The notes: generated from the sequence alone by a model not told the origin. A stretch of DNA of 64,000 nt from Streptomyces sp. NBC_00358 (GCF_036099295.1 NZ_CP107976.1:8494001-8558000); one strand, 5' to 3'. Positions 54,853 through 62,952 are shown, counted from the stretch's first letter. Made by a program: numbers and translations.

Positions 54853-55686
54853 TCAGTACCCCTCGGGGGAGGGGGCGTTCTGGGCGCGGTCGACCGGGAG
54901 GTGGGCGCCGGATATCCCGCTCGACCAGTCCGACAGCAGGAACGCCACGACCCGGGCCACCTCCTGCGGCGCGACCGGCGCACCGCCCGGCAGCTCCGCC
55001 GCCACGAAACGGGCGAACGCCTCCGGATCCTCCCGGCGCATCCGGTCCCAGCGTCTGCCGGGGATCAGCATCGAACCCGGGGAGACCGCGTTCACCCGGA
55101 TTCCGTCCGGGCCGAGTTCCCGGGCAAGCGAGGCGGCGAGGTGGATCTGCGCGGACTTGGCGACCGCGTACTGCGCGGGCGGGCCCGGCTTCCAGCCGGA
55201 GATCGAGGAGATCACCACGACGGAGCCGCCGCCCGCGGCCCGCAGATGCGGCACGGAGGCCCGCACCAGCCGGGTCGCGTGACCGACGTTCACCGCCCAG
55301 GTCGCCGCCCAGTCCTCCGCGTCCGCCTGCTCGAAGCGGCCCCCGCGCGAACCGCCCGTGCAGGCCACCACACCGTCCAGACCGCCGAAGCGTTCCGCCG
55401 TGTCCTCGACGAACCCCTCCAGCTCACCGGGCGCGGTGACGTCGAGCGGCCGGGTGAACAGGCCGGGGTCCATCGAAGCGGCCAGCGCCTCCAGATCCCG
55501 CGCGGTGCGCGCGCAGGTGGCCACCCGAACGCCCTCGGCGGACAGCAGCCGCACGATCTGCTCGCCGAGTCCCCGCGTGCCGCCGGTGACCAGTACCCGT
55601 TTGTCACGCAGGCCGGCCCCGCCGGTGTCACCGTCAAGGGACACCGTCGCGCGGCCCCCGCTCCCGTTCCTCACAAGATCGAACAT
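54853..55686 (-). CDS. Short-chain dehydrogenase/reductase
   Basis: 277 residues from the ATG at 55686; starts at 55713 and 55644 are possible. Classical SDR motifs: cofactor site VLVTGGTRGLGEQIV, NVGHATRLV in place of NNAG-linked region, catalytic Ser in VVVISSISGWKPG, YAVAK with catalytic Tyr and Lys, and VNAVSPGSM. It should use NAD(P)H on an unknown alcohol or ketone. It converges on the NsdA-like gene and diverges from the repeat-bearing ATPase gene. Confidence 0.88.
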   Translation of the reverse strand: MFDLVRNGSGGRATVSLDGDTGGAGLRDKRVLVTGGTRGLGEQIVRLLSAEGVRVATCARTARDLEALAASMDPGLFTRPLDVTAPGELEGFVEDTAERFGGLDGVVACTGGSRGGRFEQADAEDWAATWAVNVGHATRLVRASVPHLRAAGGGSVVVISSISGWKPGPPAQYAVAKSAQIHLAASLARELGPDGIRVNAVSPGSMLIPGRRWDRMRREDPEAFARFVAAELPGGAPVAPQEVARVVAFLLSDWSSGISGAHLPVDRAQNAPSPEGY

Positions 55687-55818
55687 ACATCCCACGCCAC
55701 TACGTCCTTGCAACCGGACAACCCGAATACCCCCTGGTCGCCGAGGCAGTCCGACGTGTTGGCTGCACGGGCAGCCGCCGAGACGGCCTCCCCCCGCGCT
55801 GCATCCGAAGGAGGACCG

Positions 55819-56814
55819 ATGACGGGACCCAGGGCACCGCGCCGCGGGCCGTCGCCCTCACCGGCCCCCGGCATACCGGCTCCGGAGCACGGGACGCGGG
55901 CAGCGGAACAGCACGGGACGCGGGCATCGGAACAAGGGCCCCGCGCGACGGAAGCCGTCCCGGACCGGGGCCACCCCACCGACGTGACGGAAGCCGTCCC
56001 GGACCGGGTCCACCCCACCGACGTGACGGAAGCCGTCCCGGACCGGGTCCACCCCACCGACGTGACGGAAGCCGTCCCGGACCGGGTCCACCCCACCGAC
56101 GTGACGGAAGCCGTCCCCGATCGGGTCCACCCCACCGACGCGACGGAAACCCTCCCCGGCCGGGCCCACCCCGTGGACGAGACGCGAGCCCTGGCGGACC
56201 GTGCCCACCCCGCCCACTTGAGCGACCCCCCGCTGCCGACGGCCGCCACACCGCCCCGGGCGCACCCCCTCCCCGGCGATTCCGCGCACTCCGAGCCCCC
56301 CTTGTCCCGCTCCGGTATCGGGCCGGACCCGTCCCCCGAGCTCCCCCCGGTCACCGTGGGCCCCGGGGCCGGTGTTTCCGGTGGTGTCCCTTCGCGCCCG
56401 GTGCGTGGGGCGCACCTGCTGCGGATCACCGTCCCGGCTCACCCGTCGCGGGTGCCCGGCGTGCGGGCGATGGTCGCCGAGCACCTCACCCGGCTGCGGC
56501 TGCCGCCCGAGCGCGTCGACGACGCGGTGCTCGCGGCCGGTGAACTCTTCACCAACGCCCTCAGGCACGGCAGCCTCGACCGCGGTGACACCGTCACCGT
56601 CGTCGTCGAGTGCGGCCCGCGCGAGCTGTGGGTGTCCGTGGCCGATCGCTCGTCCGCCCTGCCCGCGGCACGCACGGCGGCCGGGGCCGAGGAGTCGGGA
56701 CGCGGACTGACGATCGTCGCCGCGCTGACCGACGAGTGGGGCGTCGCACGGGCCGACCCGGGCACCACGGGAAAGAAGGTGTGGTTCTCGATGACGCTTC
56801 AGGGGGAGCCGTGA
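55819..56814 (+). CDS. RsbW-like ATPase-domain protein with N-terminal 13-residue tandem repeats
   Basis: 331 residues from the ATG at 55819, with an AAGGAGG ribosome site. Residues 1-42 are Pro/Glu/Arg-rich with two HGTRA(A/S)EQ copies. Residues 43-133 are seven copies of a 13-residue unit, TEAVPDRVHPTDV in its common form. A Pro-rich linker leads to a C-terminal HATPase_c_2 domain (about 195-331) with intact N box VDDAVLAAGELFTNALRHG, the acidic VSVADRSS segment, GRGLTIVAALTDEWGV and GTTGKKVWFSM. The ATPase part resembles anti-sigma factor kinases. The repeat domain is not known to me and may bind a partner. The stop overlaps the next start (GTGA). Confidence 0.85.
   Translation: MTGPRAPRRGPSPSPAPGIPAPEHGTRAAEQHGTRASEQGPRATEAVPDRGHPTDVTEAVPDRVHPTDVTEAVPDRVHPTDVTEAVPDRVHPTDVTEAVPDRVHPTDATETLPGRAHPVDETRALADRAHPAHLSDPPLPTAATPPRAHPLPGDSAHSEPPLSRSGIGPDPSPELPPVTVGPGAGVSGGVPSRPVRGAHLLRITVPAHPSRVPGVRAMVAEHLTRLRLPPERVDDAVLAAGELFTNALRHGSLDRGDTVTVVVECGPRELWVSVADRSSALPAARTAAGAEESGRGLTIVAALTDEWGVARADPGTTGKKVWFSMTLQGEP
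55945..56217 (+). repeat. 39-bp tandem repeat, seven copies, in frame
   Basis: Seven contiguous 39-bp units: copies 1-5 (55945-56139) are almost identical, copies 6 (56140-56178) and 7 (56179-56217) have diverged. Each codes 13 residues. A separate 24-bp unit is repeated twice just upstream (about 55888-55936). The gradient from identical to degenerate copies points to recent expansion at the 5' side. Confidence 0.93.
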
Positions 56815-57401
56815 AGGCCGTCCCCGGTCACCCGGCCCCGGACGCCGGGGCACGCCCCGAGGGCCCGGGGGCCGCGCCGATGGTCCCCGGGCTCGCCAGG
56901 GCGCTCGGGGAGGAGCTGGTACGGCGGGCCGACAAGGAGCGGAGCCTGATGCGCCAGGCGCGTGACCGTCCGGCCGGGCCGTGGCGGGACGCCCTCGTCG
57001 CGTGCCGCGCGGGCAACGCCGAAGCGCTCGGGACGATCGTCCGGCGGCACGGCTGGCCGAGCACCGACCGGGTCGGCGCGCCCGCCTCGACAGCGGCCCT
57101 GATGATCCTGCTGCACGCCCCTGATCCAGGCCTCCAGCTCCACTGCCGGGACCTGATAGCGCAGGCCGCGGCCGACGGACGCTGCCCCGCCCTGCACCAC
57201 GCCTACATCGCCGACCACTGCGCCGTGGAGCAGGGCCTTCCGCAGTTCTACGGCACCCGCGTCCATCCCGGGACCCTGCGCCCGTACCCCGTCCGCCGTC
57301 CGGGGACCGTCGACGAACGGCGCCGCGACGTCGGTCTGGGGCCGCTCGACGAACAGCTCAGGCGTCTGCGCGAGGGCGCGTGGGGCGTCCGGGAAACGTG
57401 A
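56811..57401 (+). CDS. DUF6624-like protein
   Basis: 196 residues from the GTG at 56811, which overlaps the stop of the repeat-bearing ATPase gene (GTGA), so the two are translationally coupled. The protein is helical with no signal peptide: LARALGEELVRRADKERSLMRQ, a conserved GWPSTDRVGAPASTAALMILLHAPDPGLQLHCRDLIAQAA, HHAYIADHCAVEQGLPQFYGTRV and an ERRRDVGLGPLDEQLRRLR tail. This pattern fits the DUF6624 family. Function is unknown; the coupling suggests joint work with the ATPase protein. Confidence 0.75.
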   Translation: MKAVPGHPAPDAGARPEGPGAAPMVPGLARALGEELVRRADKERSLMRQARDRPAGPWRDALVACRAGNAEALGTIVRRHGWPSTDRVGAPASTAALMILLHAPDPGLQLHCRDLIAQAAADGRCPALHHAYIADHCAVEQGLPQFYGTRVHPGTLRPYPVRRPGTVDERRRDVGLGPLDEQLRRLREGAWGVRET

Positions 57402-57462
57402 TGTGTAGCACGCACGTAAATGCCCCTTCCCGGCCCTGTCGAGAGGTTCTGGCTGGGCACGG

Positions 57463-57479
57463 CTTGATCGCCGATCAAG
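57463..57479. promoter_or_regulatory. 17-bp palindrome upstream of the 57574 gene
   Basis: CTTGATCG-C-CGATCAAG has perfect 8-bp arms around one base. It lies 61 bp after the DUF6624-like gene stop and 37 bp before the -35 box of the next gene. It may be an operator rather than a terminator because the arms are not GC-rich and have almost no loop. Confidence 0.6.
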
Positions 57480-57516
57480 AAGGGCGAAATCGCTGGCCAC
57501 GGCACGTTCGGTGCAT

Positions 57517-57546
57517 TTGACACTTCGTTGAGGGCACAGATAGGAA
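57517..57546 (+). promoter_or_regulatory. Promoter of the 57574 gene
   Basis: A perfect TTGACA (57517-57522), an 18-bp spacer and TAGGAA (57541-57546) predict a start near 57553, with a GGAGAGG ribosome site before the GTG at 57574. Confidence 0.68.
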
Positions 57547-57573
57547 CGACTCTCTGAAGTGGAGAGGTGAACT

Positions 57574-58095
57574 GTGCGCGAGCCGAACGTGGTCGGGGAC
57601 TGGCAGGAGTACGACGAGCAGGCCGGCCTGCGTGTTCGCGTCCATGGCGTGGAGAAGGCGGAGCCCCCGAAGGGGCGCGACGACGCCGCCGACGAGCTCA
57701 CCTACTTCAGATTCCGGGTGACCGTCGAGAACCGCGCCACCGAACATTTCGGCATCCACCTCGAAGACGGCCAGATCGACATCCGCGTCGGCGCCGACGG
57801 TGAGAGCGCCTTCCTCGACTGGCGGAACTCGCAGTTCATCGAGGGCTTCGACATCTATCCACTGCGCCGGGCCACCGCGGTCCTCTTCGCCGCCGGGCCG
57901 GACGCCGTCCTGCACCGGATGGACATCCAGATCCAGCTGAAGGTCGACGACGAGTGGACCGAGCGCTACCTCTGGGCGGGCGGGATCGCCAACGAGGCCG
58001 CCGTCGAGGCGGGCACGCGCCCGGACGCCGACACCGGCCGGGACAGCCTCGCCGGTCAGGTGAGCAACTTCCTGAGGCGCGAGGCGGAGTCCTGA
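57574..58095 (+). CDS. Beta-rich cytoplasmic protein of unknown function
   Basis: 173 residues from the GTG at 57574 with a GGAGAGG ribosome site and a good promoter. No signal peptide or membrane segment. The middle (LTYFRFRVTVENRATEHFGIHLEDGQIDIRVGADGES, then FLDWRNSQFIEGFDIYPLRRATAVLFAAGPDAVLHRMDIQIQLKVDDEWTERYLWAG) reads as a beta-sandwich. No family is recognised. A palindrome upstream of the promoter hints at specific regulation. Confidence 0.75.
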   Translation: MREPNVVGDWQEYDEQAGLRVRVHGVEKAEPPKGRDDAADELTYFRFRVTVENRATEHFGIHLEDGQIDIRVGADGESAFLDWRNSQFIEGFDIYPLRRATAVLFAAGPDAVLHRMDIQIQLKVDDEWTERYLWAGGIANEAAVEAGTRPDADTGRDSLAGQVSNFLRREAES

Positions 58096-58143
58096 GCGTC
58101 CCCGACGCGCGGATCTGAGCACCGCCGGGCCCGGGCCCGTTCC

Positions 58144-58191
58144 GCTCGCGGAATCCGCCCGGAGCGTGCTCGCGGAATCCGCCCGGAGTGT
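58144..58191. repeat. 24-bp direct repeat, two copies
   Basis: Two adjacent 24-bp units (58144-58167 and 58168-58191) starting GCTCGCGGAATCC differ at one base. They lie in the gap before the membrane protein gene at 58242, about 40 bp upstream of its -10 box. Confidence 0.85.
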
Positions 58192-58229
58192 GGCGGGGCG
58201 GGCGATCGGTGCTTCCGGCCTCGGCGGGC

Positions 58230-58235
58230 TAAGGT
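58230..58235 (+). promoter_or_regulatory. -10 box of a leaderless transcript
   Basis: TAAGGT ends 6 nt before the GTG start at 58242, placing the transcript start on the start codon. No Shine-Dalgarno site precedes the GTG. Confidence 0.55.
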
Positions 58236-58241
58236 CGCCAG

Positions 58242-59078
58242 GTGAGTCGAACCGAAGCGCGCTCCGAGGGAGCGGGTCCGTTCACGACCCGGCTGACCTG
58301 GCGTCTCATGGACGGGCGCACCGCTGTCTGGGAATCACGTCTGGCCCGTAAACGCGGCCTGCTCACCGTGCGCGCCCCGGGGGAGGCGCAGCCCCGTTCC
58401 CGGCGGGCGGACACCGTGTCGATCGGGCGGCTGCGCCGGCTGAACGCCGTCGCCGCGGCCGCGTTCACGGTCGGCGGGCTCCTGTTCGCCCTCGGGGCCG
58501 GAGTCGCCCAGTTCGGCTCGGGCGGCGCGACGGGCGCCTGGATCTACTTCGCGGGCGGCCTGTTCTTCAACACCGGCGGCTACGCCTCGCTGCTGCAGGC
58601 GGTGAACGCACCCCGCCAGGACCACGAGTCCGGCTCGCTGGCCGGGCGGCGCTGGAGGTGGTGGAGCTACGAGCCCGGCCGGATCGACTGGCTCAGTACC
58701 TTCCTGCTGTTCTTGGGAACGCTCGTGTTCGGCGTCAACCTGCTCGACTCGCTGCTGCGGGGGCTCACGGTCCAGCAGGTGGACCGGCTGATCTGGGCCC
58801 CCGACATGGTCGGGTGCGTTCTGTTCCTGGTCTCGGGCCATCTCACGCTGGTCGAGGTCTGCCACGGCCGTCCGCGCGTCCTGGCGCGCGATCTCGGCTG
58901 GTGGATCGTCGCGGTCAACCAGCTCGGATCCGTGCTCTTCTTCGTCTCGGCCCTGGCCGCCTTCACACGCCCCGAGACCGGAAGTCTCGTGAACGTGGAC
59001 ATCGCCAACTGGGGGACCCTCGCGGGAGCGCTGTGCTTCTCGGCCGGCGGCGTGACCCAGTTCTTCGAACGGCCCTGA
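58242..59078 (+). CDS. Integral membrane protein of unknown function
   Basis: 278 residues from the GTG at 58242. About 70 cytoplasmic residues with TWRLMDGRTAVWESRLARKRGLL precede about six membrane segments (for example AVAAAAFTVGGLLFALGAGVAQF, ATGAWIYFAGGLFFNTGGYASLLQAV, LSTFLLFLGTLVFGVNLLDSLL, MVGCVLFLVSGHLTLVEVCHG, LGWWIVAVNQLGSVLFFVSALAAF, GTLAGALCFSAGGVTQFFE). No transporter family motif is seen. It resembles uncharacterised actinobacterial membrane proteins. It is probably translated from a leaderless mRNA. Confidence 0.82.
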   Translation: MSRTEARSEGAGPFTTRLTWRLMDGRTAVWESRLARKRGLLTVRAPGEAQPRSRRADTVSIGRLRRLNAVAAAAFTVGGLLFALGAGVAQFGSGGATGAWIYFAGGLFFNTGGYASLLQAVNAPRQDHESGSLAGRRWRWWSYEPGRIDWLSTFLLFLGTLVFGVNLLDSLLRGLTVQQVDRLIWAPDMVGCVLFLVSGHLTLVEVCHGRPRVLARDLGWWIVAVNQLGSVLFFVSALAAFTRPETGSLVNVDIANWGTLAGALCFSAGGVTQFFERP

Positions 59079-59107
59079 GCGGTAACGGCGCGGCGCGGAG
59101 ACCGGTT

Positions 59108-59650
59108 CTAGCGCTCGCTCGCCGGATTGCCCTCGACCCACTGGATGAGCAACTGCCGTACGTAGGGATTGCCCTCCTGGGCGGCGTGCGCCAGTCGCTC
59201 CGCGCTCGCCCGCGCGGCCCGCCAGCCGGCCGGAGTGTCCTCGGCGTGGGCGTGGTCCGCGGCGGCCAGCGCCTCGGCCGCGAGGAGGCGCAGTTTCTCG
59301 GAGAGATCGTCGTGCGCGGCGGCCCGGTACGCCTCCAGGCGCAGGGCGGCCAGGTCCGTCGGTGAGGGGGCGGGCTGTGCGGGCGGCTGGGCGTAGCCGC
59401 TCACCGCTATCACCACGCAGAAGGTGGCGACGTCCCGGCGGCTCTCCGACTGGCCCTTGGCGATGGCGGGCGCGAGCCAGGTGGGGGCCCGCCAGTGTGA
59501 GACCGCCGTGGCGAGAACCAGGGTGACGGCCAGGATCGCGAGGGGAATCCAGCCACCGAAGAACCAGCCGATCGGCCCGAGCACCAGGAAGCAGACGGCA
59601 CTGCTCATCCATATCCGACGGCGGCCGAGTCTCAGGTGTCGTGGATCCAT
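59108..59650 (-). CDS. Membrane protein with helical C-terminal domain
   Basis: 180 residues from the ATG at 59650 (GAGG ribosome site). Two close membrane segments (IWMSSAVCFLVLGPIGWFFGGWIPLAILAVTLVLATAV, residues 13-50) form a hairpin, a third hydrophobic stretch is near 75-85 (VATFCVVIAVSGYA), and the C-terminal 90 residues are Ala-rich helices (LAALRLEAYRAAAHDDLSEKLRLLAAEALAAADHAHAEDTPAGWRAARASAERL). No family is recognised. Confidence 0.72.
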   Translation of the reverse strand: MDPRHLRLGRRRIWMSSAVCFLVLGPIGWFFGGWIPLAILAVTLVLATAVSHWRAPTWLAPAIAKGQSESRRDVATFCVVIAVSGYAQPPAQPAPSPTDLAALRLEAYRAAAHDDLSEKLRLLAAEALAAADHAHAEDTPAGWRAARASAERLAHAAQEGNPYVRQLLIQWVEGNPASER

Positions 59651-60332
59651 GTGCCTCAGTGTCGCAGGGGCGTCCGGGACGCGCGGCGGCGGCGGGCGAT
59701 TCGCGGGCCCTCGTCGCCTCCCGGTCCGCCGCGGGACACCGGGACGCCGGCCTCGGGACGTACGGGAGAGCGGCCTGGCCCGCGGAATCGGGCGGATGCG
59801 GTCCGACGCCGTCCTCCTGCGTGTCTTTTGGCCATGCCCCGGGCGGCGGCGGACGGCAGATGCGTGGGTATGCCATGGGCCGGCCGGGCGGGGGTGCGCG
59901 GCACGGTCCGTCACGCGGAGCGGGTCCGGGGGCGGGCGTCCGCCCGGCCCGCGTCGCTGCGCCGGGCACGCTGCGTGACCGGGACGGGGGGCCGGGGTGT
60001 CCGCGGCCGGGGCCGCGGGTGGCGGGAACCGTGGTGAACGGGCCTCGTGGCCGTGGTGGCAGGTGTGAACGGCGCGTAGCGAATGGCCGGAGATGGCCCT
60101 GTCCACCCCGACCCCCCGTACGTACGCTTTCGTCACTCCCGGTCTTCACAGCTCCTTCACAGCCGGGGGCGGGTCGCGCATGCTCGTTTGTCATGCGCAT
60201 GGCCAAATAGCACACGCTTGATCCAACGCAATGGTCTGCGACGGTCCCCGTTCCCTCGGGGACCGCACCCCCCTTTCACGGCGGCGCACCCGCGTGCGCC
60301 GCCGGAACACCGACGCAACGGATTGGAGCCCC
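59651..60332. other. 682-bp GC-rich gap with no recognised gene
   Basis: Open frames exist on both strands but none has a ribosome site, consistent codon pattern or family likeness. The left 400 bp are very G-rich. The right 150 bp become more AT-rich (around 60120-60240), as expected for the promoter of the secreted protein gene at 60333. Confidence 0.6.
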
Positions 60333-60983
60333 ATGGCTGGTGGAATGCTTCTGGGCGGCGCGATAGCCGCCCTGTTCGCCACGGCACTTCCCCTGTCGAG
60401 CCCGTCCTCCGGGATCGCCGACCCGCCCCCGGACAAGATCGTCATCAGTGTCGCCACGGTCAACGGCTCGGGCTGTCCGCAGGGAACCGCGGCCGTCGCC
60501 GTCTCCCCGGACAACACCGCCTTCACGGTGACCTACAGCGACTACCTGGCCCAGGTCGGGGGCAACGCCGACCCCACCTCGTTCCGCAAGAACTGCCAGC
60601 TCAACCTGATCGTCCACGTCCCGCAGGGCTTCACCTATGCCATTGCCCAGGCGGACTACCGCGGCTTCGCCTCGCTCCAGTCGGGCGCCAGCAGCACGGA
60701 GAAGGCCTCGTACTACTTCCAGGGATCCTCGAACACGGCGTCCATCACCCACCCGTTCCGCGGCCCGTACGGCGACGACTGGCAGGCCACGGACACCACG
60801 GACTGGGCCCAACTGGTCTGGGCGCCCTGCGGTGTTCAGCGCAACTTCAACATCAACACCGAGCTGCGTGTCAACGCGGGCACCTCGACGCCCGGCAGCA
60901 GCAGCTTCATGACCATGGACTCGACGGACGGTGACATCAGCACCGTCTACCACCTGGCCTGGAAGGAGTGCCCCGCCGCCTGA
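60333..60983 (+). CDS. Secreted DUF4360-like protein
   Basis: 216 residues from the ATG at 60333 (TTGGAG ribosome site). A signal peptide (MLLGGAIAALFATALPLSS) precedes a beta-rich mature protein: DKIVISVATVNGSGCPQGTAAVAVSPDNTAFTVTYSDYLAQVGG, RKNCQLNLIVHVPQGFTYAIAQADYRGFASLQSGASSTEKASYYFQG, and WAPCGVQRNFNINTELRVNAGTS. This fits DUF4360, secreted proteins of fungi and actinomycetes without known activity. Three or four Cys may form disulfides. Confidence 0.85.
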   Translation: MAGGMLLGGAIAALFATALPLSSPSSGIADPPPDKIVISVATVNGSGCPQGTAAVAVSPDNTAFTVTYSDYLAQVGGNADPTSFRKNCQLNLIVHVPQGFTYAIAQADYRGFASLQSGASSTEKASYYFQGSSNTASITHPFRGPYGDDWQATDTTDWAQLVWAPCGVQRNFNINTELRVNAGTSTPGSSSFMTMDSTDGDISTVYHLAWKECPAA

Positions 60984-61005
60984 CCAGCCCCTCCTCGCGC
61001 AGGTC

Positions 61006-61039
61006 CTCGGCCGGCTCCGCCGCATCGGAGCCGGCCGAG
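61006..61039. terminator. Bidirectional terminator
   Basis: A perfect 14-bp stem, CTCGGCCGGCTCCG with its complement (61006-61019 with 61026-61039), and a 6-nt loop lie between the convergent DUF4360-like gene and the small protein gene at 61072. Confidence 0.85.
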
Positions 61040-61071
61040 CTGGCCCGCGCTTTCGTCCTGTGTGCAGGGTT

Positions 61072-61278
61072 CTAGGGCAGCAGCTTGTCGACCGCCGCGG
61101 ACCCTTCCTCCTGGAGCTTGCGTTCGGCCCAGGCGAGGCTCTGCGGAGTGATGTCGCGGCCCGCGGCGAGCACCAGGTCCTCGGCCGTCACCGGGCCCTC
61201 GGTCCCGGTGTGCAGCAGCGTGTCGGGGGTGGCCCTGTCGTCGGAGGGCGTGGACGCGTCGGGCTGGCTGGTCGGCAT
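61072..61278 (-). CDS. Small acidic protein of unknown function
   Basis: 68 residues from the ATG at 61278 (GGGAGAG ribosome site); an upstream in-frame start at 61311 is less supported. The polar N-terminus (PTSQPDASTPSDDRATPDT) is followed by TLLHTGTEGPVTAEDLVLAAGRDITPQSLAWAERKLQEEGSAAVDKLLP, a helical segment. It resembles small conserved streptomycete proteins without a named family. Confidence 0.7.
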   Translation of the reverse strand: MPTSQPDASTPSDDRATPDTLLHTGTEGPVTAEDLVLAAGRDITPQSLAWAERKLQEEGSAAVDKLLP

Positions 61279-61476
61279 GGTCTCTCCCTGTTCCACCGGA
61301 TCTGTTCTCACGCTACGGGCATTCCGTACGCCCCGCGCGACACGCCCCGTGTCCCGCCCGGCCGACGGACGGCCGCGGCAGACGAACCCCCGTTCGGCTG
61401 CGCTGGAATGTCGTCAACCATTTGCGGAGGTGATGGTGGAGGAGCTCGCACCCCTGCGAATGAACGGAGCTTTGGA

Positions 61477-61713
61477 ATGCGCATTCGTCTGATGGCCGCT
61501 GCCGGACTCGCCGGTGTGGCCCTGCTGGCCACTGCCGGGACCGCCGCCGCCGACGGCCCCGGCCCGGTGGGCTTCGCGGCGAACAGTCCCGGACTCCTGT
61601 CCGGCAATGTCGTCCAGATCCCCATCGACGTCGACGCGAACGTCTGCGGCAACACGGTCGACGTGTTGGGCCTGCTGAACCCGGCGATCGGAAACGTCTG
61701 CAAGAACTACTGA
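61477..61713 (+). CDS. Short chaplin
   Basis: 78 residues from the ATG at 61477 with a GGAG ribosome site. A signal peptide (RIRLMAAAGLAGVALLATAGTAAA) is followed by one chaplin domain: GFAANSPGLLSGNVVQIPIDVDANVCGNTVDVLGLLNPAIGNVCKN, with the two conserved Cys. There is no second domain or sorting signal, so it belongs to the short, secreted type (ChpD-H). Chaplins assemble into amyloid fibrils on aerial hyphae and spores and lower surface tension. Such genes are usually under developmental control; no clear BldN promoter was recognised here. Confidence 0.95.
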   Translation: MRIRLMAAAGLAGVALLATAGTAAADGPGPVGFAANSPGLLSGNVVQIPIDVDANVCGNTVDVLGLLNPAIGNVCKNY

Positions 61714-61722
61714 CGATCAGGT

Positions 61723-61755
61723 CCGCCGGCCGGGCAGGCGCTGTCCGGCCGGCGG
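61723..61755 (+). terminator. Terminator of the chaplin gene
   Basis: An 11-bp perfect stem (61723-61733 with 61745-61755) and 11-nt loop begin 10 bp after the chaplin stop. Confidence 0.7.
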
Positions 61756-61942
61756 GACCCGCCCGAGCCCGGCGGCTCACTCACCTCCCTGGTGGGCCGC
61801 CGGGCTCCGGCGCGTTCGGGGCCGGTCGACGATTCCTCGACGGTGCGGCGATGTCTGACGGCATCTCATTGGCTTGTACATGACGAACATGGCGGGCCAG
61901 ACTGTGCGCCGAACAGACACCCCCCATCGAGGAGCAGAATCC

Positions 61943-62824
61943 ATGCGCATGCCCGCCCGGCAACGTTGTCACGCGGTCCTGGCCGGTCTCGTCACCCTCA
62001 CCACCGCCGCCGTCCTCTCCGTGGCCACCGGAGCGCCCGCCTCGGCCGCCGACACCTGGAACGAGGTGGGCTCGGACCGCGCCGACCCGCTGACCGAGAG
62101 CCAGGGTCTGACCTCCGTCGAGGTCCCGGCCGGCAGCCCCAACCACTACACGGGCCTCGGCACGATCCCCACCGGTGTGAGCAGCCGCGGCTGGAACCAC
62201 GTCGGCGACCCGGACGCCTCCTACAACGGCTACTACGTCGAGCCCTATCAGAGCGACTCCGGCAGTTCGAAGATGTTCCGCGTGCAGGCGCCGGGCGGAG
62301 CCTGGTCGGAGTACGTCCACGCGCTGAGCCCCGGAGAGGCGCTGAACAACTCCTTCGTCACCATCGCGCCGAGCGGCACCTGGATGGTGTCCGGCGAGTA
62401 CGGCACGATGAACCGGCTCCTGGTGTTCCCGACCCCCGGCGTCAACCCGGCCACCTCGCCCTCCGCCAACCTTCCGCAGGCGTCCACCATCAACCTCGAC
62501 CACGCCGTACGCGACGTACAGGGCTGCGACTTCGTCACGGCGACCCAGCTCCTGTGCTCGTCCGACGACCCCGCGGGCACGCTCTTCGGCATGACCAAGC
62601 CGCTGCTCCAGATCGACCTGTCCGGCGAACCGAACGGCACGGCCGACGTCTCCGGACACGTCACCGCGCTGCGCCAGCTCCCGCTGCGCAGCTCCTGCTC
62701 GGGGACCTTCGAGGCGGAGGGCATCGACTACGACCGCCGCACCGCGACCCTGCGCGTGATCGTGGTGTCACCTGGCTTCTGCGTGCTGACCGACAGCAAG
62801 ACCTATCGCTTTGCCAAGAGTTGA
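61943..62824 (+). CDS. Secreted protein of unknown function
   Basis: 293 residues from the ATG at 61943 with a GAGGAG ribosome site. The signal peptide (RCHAVLAGLVTLTTAAVLSVATGAPASAA) ends near residue 35. The mature part is beta-rich with repeated aromatic/Gly turns (GSPNHYTGLGTIPTGVSSRGWNHVGDPDASYNGYYVEPYQ, KMFRVQAPGGAWSEYVH, SGTWMVSGEYGTMNRLLVFPTPG, QASTINLDHAVRDVQGCDFVTATQLLCSSDDP, FEAEGIDYDRRTATLRVIVV), suggesting a beta-propeller. Four Cys could form two disulfides. No family is recognised. Confidence 0.8.
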   Translation: MRMPARQRCHAVLAGLVTLTTAAVLSVATGAPASAADTWNEVGSDRADPLTESQGLTSVEVPAGSPNHYTGLGTIPTGVSSRGWNHVGDPDASYNGYYVEPYQSDSGSSKMFRVQAPGGAWSEYVHALSPGEALNNSFVTIAPSGTWMVSGEYGTMNRLLVFPTPGVNPATSPSANLPQASTINLDHAVRDVQGCDFVTATQLLCSSDDPAGTLFGMTKPLLQIDLSGEPNGTADVSGHVTALRQLPLRSSCSGTFEAEGIDYDRRTATLRVIVVSPGFCVLTDSKTYRFAKS

Positions 62825-62952
62825 GTTCACACTGCCTGTAGGGCCTGGGCGCGTACCCCGACGAGGGGCTTTCGACCGACGGCGGCGTACGCGCCCGAAA
62901 GGGCTGGGGCTAAGGTCAGAGGCAGATTCAGAGTGATGGGGGGTGGCCGGCT

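Noticed and set aside
55945..56217. Possible CRISPR-like array
   Set aside because: The 39-bp units are directly adjacent without unique spacers, stay in frame and code a repeated peptide; no cas genes are present.
61279..61476. BldN-type promoter before the chaplin gene
   Set aside because: Looked for because chaplins are BldN targets, but no pair of boxes matching the expected sequence and spacing was found.
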